Origin: Hyphomicrobium_A sp963817485
GTDB lineage: Bacteria; Pseudomonadota; Alphaproteobacteria; Rhizobiales; Hyphomicrobiaceae
Length of the DNA: 64,000 bases
Direction: 5' to 3'
Assembly (NCBI GenBank): GCA_963817485.1
Contig: CAWFOR010000016.1
Location: 62,001 to 126,000, forward strand
Shown here: piece after piece, positions 28,309 to 35,917 of the stretch
Position numbering within the stretch: position 1 is the stretch's first letter
Layout: every line of letters begins with the position of its first letter
Translations under genes and position numbers: made by a program
Notes under the pieces: generated by a model
The model's input: the letters and a program-made list of their open reading frames with translations, nothing else
Told to the model about the DNA's origin: nothing
Database searches by the model: none

Positions 28309-29064
28309 TCACAGCAGCGCGTTCTCGGTCCTGCGCACACCGGCTGCGATCAGTGAGGCGTAGAGTGCGCTCACGAACCCTGACAGTACGTTGACGCTGA
28401 CGAGGATGCCGATGATCCGGGCGAGCTTCTCATCGAGGGCCACGCTCAACACCGTCACGATGAAATCGTCGAACGCCTGCTTGATCTGGAAGATCAGCTC
28501 GCTCACCTGCTCGATCGAAGGATGCGTCGGCACCTTGAAAATGATCTCCCAGCCGATGTCGGCGACGCTGACGGCCGGCAGCAGGTGGGCCGCGCTCAGA
28601 AGCGCCAGCCCCGCCGAGAACAGGAGGCCGAGCGCGGGCGCGAGGCGAAAGTAGCCCCAGCGCAGCGGTAGCGCCTCGGCGCGGATCGAGAGCAGCCGTA
28701 GCAGGCTCGCGCCGAGATAGACGCAGATCGCGAACAGGATCGCCACCCAGTAGAGCCGGTCGGCGTTGGTGCCGGCGAAGGTGAAGAGCGCGGCGATGCC
28801 GGCGAGCACGCCCTTGAAGGTGGCTTCGAACGCGCCGATGAGCGCGGTGAGGATGGTGCCGCGCTTGATGAGGCCGCCGAAATAGAACGGCAGCTCGTAG
28901 CGCAGGCGTGCGACCTCCAGGCGTAGCCCCAAAAGGAAGCTCAAGCCCGCGGTGACGGCCGCGAACAGGAACGGATAGTGGAACGCGAAGGCGGCGATGC
29001 CGGCGACTGCTGCCAGCTCGCCCGCCATGATGAGCCCGTTGACGATTATGCGCAGGATGATCAT
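28309..29064 (-). CDS. Polytopic membrane protein of unknown function
   Basis: 251-residue integral membrane protein. About six hydrophobic segments are visible, for example MAGELAAVAGIAAFAFHYPF, LYWVAILFAICVYLGASLL and LLFSAGLALLSAAHLLP. A soluble or amphipathic part near residues 180-215 (PTHPSIEQVSELIFQIKQAF) precedes the last helix. I do not recognise the family. It pairs with the small membrane protein downstream. Confidence 0.7.
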   Translation of the reverse strand: MIILRIIVNGLIMAGELAAVAGIAAFAFHYPFLFAAVTAGLSFLLGLRLEVARLRYELPFYFGGLIKRGTILTALIGAFEATFKGVLAGIAALFTFAGTNADRLYWVAILFAICVYLGASLLRLLSIRAEALPLRWGYFRLAPALGLLFSAGLALLSAAHLLPAVSVADIGWEIIFKVPTHPSIEQVSELIFQIKQAFDDFIVTVLSVALDEKLARIIGILVSVNVLSGFVSALYASLIAAGVRRTENALL

Positions 29065-29173
29065 CGGCCGCCCGTCGGAGCGCTCGCGGCCAATACGCGA
29101 CGCCCCTCCCCCGCAGCGAGCCTAGCGCGAAGCGGCCGGTCGGAACAATGGCCGAGCGTCGGCGGATGCGGAT

Positions 29174-29662
29174 CTAGCGGGCGAGGGAAGATACCGTCTG
29201 CGGCGGCTTGCACACGGCGTCATGCGTGCGCGCCATCTGCGCCTCGAACGGGAACGAGCGGCGGAAGGCACGGAACTGTCCGCCGGTGTCGCCGATAATC
29301 TGCAATGTGGGCTGCTTGCCTTCCTCGGGGGTGAAAATGTTGGCCTGCACCGTGTAGGGCTCGGTGCCCGGCGCCATCTCGAGGGTGCCCTTAAATGTCA
29401 CGTTCTCACCCTCGAGCGTGCCACCGTCGACCTTCAGTGCGGTGCCCGCGCACGTATCGTTCTCCGCCACGCGGATGCCGCACCAGCCCGCGCCGCACGC
29501 GACAATGTCGAGCGTGAGGTTTCCGCCCTTCTCCTGCGCGTAGGTCTCCCCCTGCCAGCGGCCGGCGATATCTGAGGCTTTGATCTCCGCGGCACTCGCA
29601 TTTGACGCGAGCGGCATCGCCGCTGCGAGGACACAAATTGCGCTCACCATTACTTTCAACAT
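29174..29662 (-). CDS. Secreted small protein, DUF2147-like
   Basis: 162-residue predicted exported protein from ATG 29662, with a signal peptide (MVSAICVLAAAMPLASNASA). The mature part opens IAGRWQGETYAQEKGGNLTL and has VACGAGWCGIRV, a pattern that recalls the DUF2147 family (a G-x-W start and a C-G-x-x-x-C-G-x-I motif), with later TFKGTLEMAPG and a final Cys. The assignment to DUF2147 is by resemblance only. It is divergent from the DUF2306 gene, with only 25 bases between the starts. Confidence 0.65.
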   Translation of the reverse strand: MLKVMVSAICVLAAAMPLASNASAAEIKASDIAGRWQGETYAQEKGGNLTLDIVACGAGWCGIRVAENDTCAGTALKVDGGTLEGENVTFKGTLEMAPGTEPYTVQANIFTPEEGKQPTLQIIGDTGGQFRAFRRSFPFEAQMARTHDAVCKPPQTVSSLAR

Positions 29663-29687
29663 GACGTGCCTCGAACCTCTCTGACCC

Positions 29688-30350
29688 ATGCTCGACACTA
29701 CGACAGCAGCAAGCCCCGCAGGCGAATTTATGTCTCGCGCCCGGCGCTTCGTTACGCAAACTCCGCGACTTGCCGTCATTTCCTTGGTCTTGCTGCTCGC
29801 TGTCCCGACCGGCCTCGTTGCCGTATCCGAAGGCGCCGCGCTGATGCCGCTGCCCTTCAACCTGCACCTCGTCGACGTGGAGCTTCCGGGGATCTTCCGG
29901 TTGCACATGCTCGCCTCCGGCGCTGCGTTGCTGCTCATCCCGCTCACCATCGCCGTGCGCCGCGACCGGAGCTGGCACAAGCCGCTCGGACGTCTCACCG
30001 CCGTCATGGTCGTGCTCGGCGGACTGACCTCGCTGCCCGTCGCTTTCTACAGCCATTCGGTCGCCATGGCGCGCGCCGGGTTCTTTGCGCAAGGCATCGT
30101 CTGGCTGACACTGATCGCGCTGGGCGTCGCTGCCATTAGGAGGCGCCAGTTCGCCGACCACGCCCGCCTCATGCTGGCGATGGCGGCGGTTGCCTCCGGC
30201 GCGTTGTGGGTGCGCCTCACGACGGCGGTCGTGACCCTCGGCGGCCTGCCGTTCGATCCGGTTTACGGCTGCGTCGCCTGGCTCGGATGGATGGTTCCGC
30301 TCGCCGTCGTCACGCTGCTGCCGATGCCCTACGCGCCGGCTCGCCGCTAG
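29688..30350 (+). CDS. DUF2306-type membrane protein
   Basis: 220-residue membrane protein with about six helices. HLVDVELPGIFRLHMLASG, RRDRSWHKPLGRLTAVMVV and RRQFADHARLMLAMAAVASG carry evenly spaced histidine and arginine residues, like the DUF2306 family of haem/quinone-type helical proteins; function unknown. The start could instead be ATG 29730 (MSRARRFV), which would drop a short soluble leader. Confidence 0.65.
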   Translation: MLDTTTAASPAGEFMSRARRFVTQTPRLAVISLVLLLAVPTGLVAVSEGAALMPLPFNLHLVDVELPGIFRLHMLASGAALLLIPLTIAVRRDRSWHKPLGRLTAVMVVLGGLTSLPVAFYSHSVAMARAGFFAQGIVWLTLIALGVAAIRRRQFADHARLMLAMAAVASGALWVRLTTAVVTLGGLPFDPVYGCVAWLGWMVPLAVVTLLPMPYAPARR

Positions 30351-30389
30351 CCCTCGCCTCTCCGCGCCGCTTCGACTAATTTGCGGCGC

Positions 30390-31196
30390 ATGACTCCATC
30401 CAAAGACATCTCCCGTCTCATCGAGATCATGGCCGCGCTGCGTGATCCTGCGAGCGGCTGCCCCTGGGACCTCAAGCAGACCTTCGCGACGATCGCGCCC
30501 TACACCATCGAGGAGGCCTACGAGGTCGCCGATGCGATCGCCCACGGCGATCTCGACGACTTGAAGGACGAGCTTGGCGATTTGCTGCTGCAGGTCATCT
30601 ATCACGCGCGCATGGCCGAGGAGCGCCAGGCGTTCGCGTTCGCCGATGTCGTCCAGGCGATCACCTCAAAGATGATCCGCCGCCACCCACACGTGTTCGG
30701 CACGGAGGCGGAACGCGCGGCCGGAGCCGAGCCGGGATTCTGGGACCGGGCCAAGGCCGCGGAGAAAACGGCGGACAAAGCAGAAGCGGGCCTGCTCGGC
30801 GACGTGCCGGTTGGGCTGCCGGCGCTGACGCGCGCGATCAAGTTGCAGAACAAAGCGGCGAAGGTCGGCTTCGACTGGCCGTCGCTCGCGCCCGTGCTGG
30901 CGAAGCTCGAGGAGGAGCTGGCCGAGCTCGAGGAGGCGATCGCATCGGCTCCGAAGGGGGCCGCCGCCTCGCCGGCGATCGAGGAGGAGTTCGGTGATCT
31001 TCTGTTCGTCGTCGCCAACGTCGCCCGCCACCTTAAGATCGACCCCGAGAGCGCTTTGCGCGCGGCGAACGAGAAATTCATGCGCCGCTTCCGCTTCATC
31101 GAAGCCCGGCTCGGCGAGCAAGGCCGCAGTCCGGCGCAGTCCGACCTCGCCGAGATGGATGCGCTTTGGGACGCCGCCAAAGGCGAGGGGCTTTGA
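30390..31196 (+). CDS. mazG: Nucleoside triphosphate pyrophosphohydrolase MazG
   Basis: 268-residue MazG, which hydrolyses NTPs and dNTPs to monophosphates as a house-cleaning enzyme. The first domain shows RDPASGCPWDLKQTF, then EEAYEVADAI and LKDELGDLLLQVIYHA with the metal-binding E-E-x-x-E and E-x-x-D pattern; a second, similar domain follows (KLEEELAELEEAI, EEEFGDLLFVVANVARHL). I start at ATG 30390; a TTG nine bases upstream is possible. Confidence 0.94.
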   Translation: MTPSKDISRLIEIMAALRDPASGCPWDLKQTFATIAPYTIEEAYEVADAIAHGDLDDLKDELGDLLLQVIYHARMAEERQAFAFADVVQAITSKMIRRHPHVFGTEAERAAGAEPGFWDRAKAAEKTADKAEAGLLGDVPVGLPALTRAIKLQNKAAKVGFDWPSLAPVLAKLEEELAELEEAIASAPKGAAASPAIEEEFGDLLFVVANVARHLKIDPESALRAANEKFMRRFRFIEARLGEQGRSPAQSDLAEMDALWDAAKGEGL

Positions 31197-31303
31197 ACCG
31201 ATTTGAATTTGGCATAAGTCATTTATCCTCCTGAGTTTCATGTCTCGTTCATCACATCCAATGCATCACGTTCTGGCGCTTGGCACTGACTGCGGAGGTT
31301 CAC

Positions 31304-31708
31304 ATGCTGGGTAGATTCTTTGCGCTGATTGGCGTCATCGGGATGGGCTTTACACTTGCCGGCGATCCCGCGCTGGCGAAGGGCGGCGAAAAGGCGTTGA
31401 AGCTGCTCGATACCGACAACGACGGCACCGTCGACCTCGCCGAGGCGAAGAAGGCGGCGACCGCCGAGTTCGACAAGCTCAACAAGGACACCGACGGTAC
31501 CCTCGACACCAAGGAACTGGGTGGCCGGCTGTCCAAGAAGGATCTCGAAGCCGCCGATCCCGACAAGGACGGCACGCTCACGAAGGACGAGTATCTTGCG
31601 CTCGTCGAGGCGCGCTTCAAGGCGGCCGACCCCGACAACGATGGCAAGCTCGACGCCAAGGAGCTGAGCTCTCCGGCGGGCAAGGATCTCGTGAAGCTGC
31701 TGAAGTAA
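31304..31708 (+). CDS. Secreted EF-hand calcium-binding protein
   Basis: 134-residue protein with a signal peptide (FFALIGVIGMGFTLAGDPALA) and four EF-hand-like loops in the mature part: DTDNDGTVDLAE, NKDTDGTLDTKE, DPDKDGTLTKDE and DPDNDGKLDAKE. Each keeps the acidic residues at loop positions 1, 3, 5 and 12 (the second starts with Asn). Start ATG 31304 has GGAGG eight bases upstream. It is likely a periplasmic or outer-surface Ca2+ binder; partner and purpose are unknown. Confidence 0.85.
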   Translation: MLGRFFALIGVIGMGFTLAGDPALAKGGEKALKLLDTDNDGTVDLAEAKKAATAEFDKLNKDTDGTLDTKELGGRLSKKDLEAADPDKDGTLTKDEYLALVEARFKAADPDNDGKLDAKELSSPAGKDLVKLLK

Positions 31709-31733
31709 GTTTTGTAACTGCGCTGCTCGCGAT

Positions 31734-31756
31734 GCGCGGAGCCGCAAGCTCCGCGC
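31734..31756. terminator. Hairpin terminator between EF-hand gene and hflX
   Basis: GCGCGGAGC and GCTCCGCGC form a perfect 9-bp stem with loop CGCAA, followed by TTTG on the plus strand. It lies between two convergent genes, 25 bases after the EF-hand stop and 7 before the hflX stop codon. Confidence 0.65.
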
Positions 31757-31763
31757 TTTGCTC

Positions 31764-33107
31764 TCAGAGCGCTGTGAGGGCGGCGCCCGCGCGGCGCGCT
31801 TGCGCGTTGAGGCGCTCTTTCTTCTCTGCCGCGATGCGCACCTTCGCCTTCACCTCGCCGGTCTCGAGATCCTCGCGCGCGAGAACCTCGCTTTCCTCGT
31901 AGAGCCAGTTCACCAGCCGGCCTTCATGCGCCGGGATCAGCACTTCCACGATCGCATCCGCATGGCCGAGGCGGCCGTCGATGGCGTCGAGCAGCGCTGC
32001 AATCCCCTCCCCTGTCACGGCCGAGACGAGCGCCGGCTTGCGCTCGGCCCACTGGGCTGCGCTCTGCGCTTCGTGACGCGTGACCGGGCTCAGGAGGTCG
32101 ATCTTGTTCCACACCTCGAGGATGTGGCTCTCGGCCGAGATCGTGTCGATGCCGAGCTCGGAGAGCACGGCCTCCACGTCGCGCGCCTGGTTATCCGTCT
32201 CGACGTGCGCGATGTCGCGTACGTGCAGGATGAGGTCGGCCTCGATCACCTCTTCGAGCGTGGCGCGGAAGGCGGCGACGAGCGTCGTCGGCAGATCGGA
32301 GATGAAGCCGACCGTGTCGGACAGGATGATGCGCCGGCCGCTTTTCAGGCGCACCTCGCGCATGGTCGGGTCGAGCGTTGCGAACACCTGCTGCTTGGCG
32401 AAGACGTCGGCGCCGGTGATGCGGTTGAACAGCGTCGACTTGCCGGCGTTGGTGTATCCGACGATGGCGACGACCGGATAGGGCACGCGGCGGCGACCCT
32501 TGCGGTGCAAGTCGCGGGTGCGCACGACGACCTCGAGCTCCTTGCGGATGGCAATGATGCGCTCGTCGATCATGCGGCGGTCGAGCTCGAGCTGCGCTTC
32601 GCCGGGGCCGCCGAGGAAGCCATGGCCGCCGCGCTGGCGCTCCAAGTGGGTCCACGTCCGCACGAGCCGGCTCTTCTGGTAGGAGAGATGCGCGAGCTCG
32701 ACTTGCAGCCGCCCTTCACGGGTGCGCGCGCGCCGTCCGAAGATCTCCAGGATCAGGCCGGTGCGATCGAGCACCTTCACGTTCCACGCGCGCTCGAGGT
32801 TGCGCTGCTGGATCGCGGAGACGGGGTGATCGATGATGACGAGCGCGATGTCGCCGGCTGCGATGAGTCCTTTGAGCTCCTCGACCTTGCCGGTACCGAA
32901 CAGCGTTGCCGGCCGCGGCGCGGCTACGGGGACGAGCTGACTTTCGATGACCGCCAGGTCTATGGCCTCGGCGAGTCCCGTCGCCTCACTCAGCCGGTCC
33001 TGGGCCGAATGCAGCGGCGCCGCGGGACGGACCGGCGCACCGGCTTGGTCGGCGGTGCGAGAGCGCGGAGGGCGCTTCAACTCAGGGACCAGAACGAGCG
33101 CGCGCAC
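31764..33107 (-). CDS. hflX: GTPase HflX
   Basis: 447-residue ribosome-associated GTPase that splits stalled ribosomes. The N-terminal HflX domain contains PRPATLFGTGKVEELKGLI and RNLERAWNVKVLDRTGLIL; ERQRGGHGFLGGPGEAQLE is the glycine-rich linker. G domain: GYTNAGKSTLFNRIT, DTVGFISDLPTTL and NKIDLL. GTG 33107 is the only usable start after the hfq stop in this frame. hfq lies 84 bases upstream; the two are often co-transcribed. Confidence 0.95.
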   Translation of the reverse strand: MRALVLVPELKRPPRSRTADQAGAPVRPAAPLHSAQDRLSEATGLAEAIDLAVIESQLVPVAAPRPATLFGTGKVEELKGLIAAGDIALVIIDHPVSAIQQRNLERAWNVKVLDRTGLILEIFGRRARTREGRLQVELAHLSYQKSRLVRTWTHLERQRGGHGFLGGPGEAQLELDRRMIDERIIAIRKELEVVVRTRDLHRKGRRRVPYPVVAIVGYTNAGKSTLFNRITGADVFAKQQVFATLDPTMREVRLKSGRRIILSDTVGFISDLPTTLVAAFRATLEEVIEADLILHVRDIAHVETDNQARDVEAVLSELGIDTISAESHILEVWNKIDLLSPVTRHEAQSAAQWAERKPALVSAVTGEGIAALLDAIDGRLGHADAIVEVLIPAHEGRLVNWLYEESEVLAREDLETGEVKAKVRIAAEKKERLNAQARRAGAALTAL

Positions 33108-33191
33108 GCCGTCTCTGCGCTGCGCCTGCTCTTTCCCCTGTTCCGCCGCTCCTATGTGAACGCGCTCGTCGATAGCCTTGCCGATCTCAGG

Positions 33192-33437
33192 TTAGGCCTC
33201 GGTCGTCTCCGTCTCCATCAGATGGACGGGCTGGCCGGGCATGATGGTCGAGATCGCATGCTTATACACAAGCTGCGAGTGTCCGTCCCGCCGAAGGAGG
33301 ACACAAAAGTTGTCGAACCAGCTCACGATGCCCTGAAGCTTCACGCCGTTGATGAGGAAGATCGTCAGCGGCGTCTTGTTCTTGCGCACGTGGTTCAGGA
33401 AGGTGTCCTGAAGGTTTTGAACTCGATCTGCACCCAT
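33192..33437 (-). CDS. hfq: RNA chaperone Hfq
   Basis: 81-residue Sm-like hexameric RNA-binding protein that pairs small RNAs with mRNAs. Sm1 motif: QDTFLNHVRKNKTPLTIFLI and GVKLQGIVSWFDNFCVLL; Sm2: QLVYKHAISTI, the YKHAI being the Hfq hallmark. The C-terminal tail is short, as usual in Alphaproteobacteria. The ATG follows an A-rich stretch with GGCGGA before it. It has its own AT-rich upstream region. Confidence 0.97.
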   Translation of the reverse strand: MGADRVQNLQDTFLNHVRKNKTPLTIFLINGVKLQGIVSWFDNFCVLLRRDGHSQLVYKHAISTIMPGQPVHLMETETTEA

Positions 33438-33478
33438 TTTTTTATCCGCCTGTTCTAGGTCTGCGTGGGGTACTTCGT

Positions 33479-33544
33479 TCGCTCGACCGAGCGATCACCT
33501 GCAGTGCAATATAATAACATTTTGCCGCAGTGCACCTTAAAAGA
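33479..33544 (-). promoter_or_regulatory. hfq upstream region with direct and inverted repeats
   Basis: Upstream of hfq, TCGCTCG-AC-CGAGCGA (33479-33494) is a perfect 7-bp inverted repeat that would sit in the leader about 42 bases before the start. GCAGTGCA occurs twice in direct order, at 33501-33508 and 33537-33544, around an AT-rich core (ATATAATAACATTTTG on the plus strand). The whole suggests a regulated promoter; boxes are not assigned. Confidence 0.4.
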
Positions 33545-33575
33545 TATACCAATTTCTCCTGTAAAAAGAAGCCGT

Positions 33576-34439
33576 TCACGCGCTCGAAATGTCAGCAAAC
33601 TGGTGAAATTTCGAGCGCAGCCGGCGGCTGATCGGCCCCGGTTTTCCATCCCCCACCGCCTTCCCGTCGATGCGCACCACAGGCGTCACCGTGTTGGTAG
33701 CGGAGGTAATGAACGCCTCCCGCGCCTGCAAGGCCTCCTCGATGCGGAACGGACGCTGCTGTAGCTCGAGCTTCTCCTGCTTCAAGACATCCATCAGCGT
33801 CGCCCGCGTGACACCGGCAAGAATAGCCGGGTCGATTTGCCGAGTGATGACAGTGCCGTCATGAGTGACGATCCAGGCGTTGCTCGACGCGCCCTCGGTC
33901 ACGAAGCCCTTGTCGTCGACGAACCAGGCCTCGCGCGCGCCGTCGCGCTTGGCCGCCTCCTTGGCGAGGACGGCCGGCAGCAGCATCACCGTCTTGATTT
34001 CGGAGCGGCGCCAGCGGATGTCGGGCATCGTCTTGACGGCAATGCCCGCTTCCACAGTGGACTTCTGCGTGGCGGCCGAGAGCGGGCGCGCGAGGCACAC
34101 GACCGTGCGGGGCGCGTCGGAGCCCGGAAAGTTGAACTCGCGCGGGCCCTCTCCGCGCGTCACTTGCAGGTAGACGAGGCCGTGCCGCACGCGGTTGCGG
34201 CGGATGGTTTCGCGCATGACGTGGGCCAGCGCCGCGGCGCTCATTGGCGCTTCGATCTGGAGCGCGGCAAGCGAGCGCGCGAGCCGGGCCATATGGCGGG
34301 GCTCGTCGACGAGCCGGCCGTTGCGCACCTCGCAGACCTCATAGACAGCGTCGGCGAATTGAAAGCCGCGGTCCTCCACGTGGACGGCGGCTTTGGCGTA
34401 CGGCAGATAGCGGCCGTTGACGTAGACGATGCGGGTCAC
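33576..34439 (-). CDS. dat: D-amino-acid aminotransferase
   Basis: 287-residue fold-type IV PLP aminotransferase. VHVEDRGFQFADAVYEVCEV is the class-IV start, the PLP lysine is Lys149 in RWRRSEIKTVMLLPAVL, and EGASSNAWIV plus ILAGVTRATLMDVL bind the cofactor phosphate. Overall it matches the D-alanine/D-amino-acid transaminase group, which feeds D-Ala and D-Glu for the cell wall; a branched-chain transaminase is less likely given the length and motifs. It lies between ntrX and hfq as in other Hyphomicrobiales. Confidence 0.86.
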   Translation of the reverse strand: MTRIVYVNGRYLPYAKAAVHVEDRGFQFADAVYEVCEVRNGRLVDEPRHMARLARSLAALQIEAPMSAAALAHVMRETIRRNRVRHGLVYLQVTRGEGPREFNFPGSDAPRTVVCLARPLSAATQKSTVEAGIAVKTMPDIRWRRSEIKTVMLLPAVLAKEAAKRDGAREAWFVDDKGFVTEGASSNAWIVTHDGTVITRQIDPAILAGVTRATLMDVLKQEKLELQQRPFRIEEALQAREAFITSATNTVTPVVRIDGKAVGDGKPGPISRRLRSKFHQFADISSA

Positions 34440-34494
34440 GGAGCCCTCGAGCCTTAGGCCGCTCTAGACTTGTAGCTTCACCAGAATTGCAGCG

Positions 34495-35892
34495 TCAGGC
34501 CTGGCGGATCTCCGCGGTGCGGTGCTCGGAGGAGACGCCCAGCGCCCGCAACTTGCGATGCAGCGCCGAGCGCTCCATGCCGACGAACTCCGCCGTGCGC
34601 GAGATGTTGCCGCCGAAGCGGTTGATCTGGGCCAGCAGATACTCGCGCTCGAAGATCTCGCGCGCCTCCCGCAGCGGCAGCGACATCAGGTGCTCGGCGC
34701 CGCCGTTGACGGGCAGCGGCACGTTGGATCCGATCTCCTCGGGCAGCATGTCGGCGGTGATGACGGTGTTGGGGTCGCCGCCGGCGAGGATCATCAGGCG
34801 CTCGATGTTGTTCCTCAGCTCGCGCACGTTGCCCGGCCAGTCGTGGGCCTGCAGCACGGCGATGGCATCCTCGCCGATACGGCGCGGGGCGAGCCCAGAG
34901 GCGCTCGACAGCTGCCCGACGAAGTACTGGATGAGATCGGGGATGTCCTCGCGCCGCTCGGCAAGGCCGGGAACGCGCAACGGCACGACGTTCAGGCGGT
35001 GGTAGAGGTCCTCGCGGAAGCGGCCTTCCGCGATCTCGCGCTCGAGGTCACGGCTGGTGGAAGAGATGATGCGCACATCGACCGCCACCTTCTGCGTGCC
35101 GCCGAGGCGCAGGAACTTCTGCTCGACCAGCACGCGCAGCACCTTGCCTTGCGTCTCGAGCGGCATGTCGGCGATCTCGTCGATGTAGAGCGTGCCGCCG
35201 TGCGACTCTTCCAGCGCGCCGACCTTGCGCGGGGCACCCGAGCGGTCCTCGGTGCCAAACAGCTCCTCCTCGACGCGATCGGGCGCCATGGCGGCGGCAT
35301 TCAGCACGACGAAGGGGGCGTCCGCACGCGCCGACTTCAAGTGGATCACGCGCGCCGCAAGCTCCTTGCCGGAGCCAGACGGGCCGCGGATGAGAATGCG
35401 GCTGTTGGTCGGCGCGACGCGGTCGATGGCGTTGCGGAGCTGGTTGATGGCGGAGGACTTGCCGATCATCTCGGCGCTGATGCTCGAGCGCTCGCGCAGC
35501 TCCTTCACCTCGCGCTTCAACTGGAAGGCTTCGAGCGCGCGCAGCGTGACGAGGATCAGCCGATCCGCCTTAAACGGCTTCTCGATGTAGTCGTAGGCCC
35601 CGCGCTTGATGGCGGTGACGGCCGTCTCGATGTTGCCGTGGCCCGAGATGATGACGACCGGCAGCTCGGGATAGCTGCGCTTGATGTAGGAGAGCACCTC
35701 GAGGCCGTCGAGGCGGCTTCCCTGCAGCCATATGTCGAGGACGACGAGGTGCGGCCGGCGCTCCTCGATTGCGCGTAGCGCCTCGTCGCTGTCGCGCGCG
35801 AGGCGCGCGTTATGGCCCTCGTCCTCGAGGATGCCGGCCACGAGATCGCGGATGTCGGCCTCGTCGTCGACGATGAGGATGTCTGCAGGCAT
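34495..35892 (-). CDS. ntrX: Response regulator NtrX
   Basis: 465-residue NtrC-family regulator. ATG 35892 (AAGGAG upstream) begins MPADILIVDDEADIRDLVA; the phosphoacceptor is Asp53 in VVLDIWLQGSRLDG. The AAA+ domain has RGPSGSGKELAARVIH and GGTLYIDEIADMPLETQGKVLRVL. The sigma-54 contact loop is not GAFTGA: the place reads ELFGTEDRSGAPRKVGALEE. The C-terminal Fis-type helix-turn-helix ends ISRTAEFVGMERSALHRKLRALG. Partner of NtrY, whose gene ends 25 bases upstream. Confidence 0.95.
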   Translation of the reverse strand: MPADILIVDDEADIRDLVAGILEDEGHNARLARDSDEALRAIEERRPHLVVLDIWLQGSRLDGLEVLSYIKRSYPELPVVIISGHGNIETAVTAIKRGAYDYIEKPFKADRLILVTLRALEAFQLKREVKELRERSSISAEMIGKSSAINQLRNAIDRVAPTNSRILIRGPSGSGKELAARVIHLKSARADAPFVVLNAAAMAPDRVEEELFGTEDRSGAPRKVGALEESHGGTLYIDEIADMPLETQGKVLRVLVEQKFLRLGGTQKVAVDVRIISSTSRDLEREIAEGRFREDLYHRLNVVPLRVPGLAERREDIPDLIQYFVGQLSSASGLAPRRIGEDAIAVLQAHDWPGNVRELRNNIERLMILAGGDPNTVITADMLPEEIGSNVPLPVNGGAEHLMSLPLREAREIFEREYLLAQINRFGGNISRTAEFVGMERSALHRKLRALGVSSEHRTAEIRQA

Positions 35893-35917
35893 GGGTCGCT
35901 CCTTCGGTCGAATGCGG

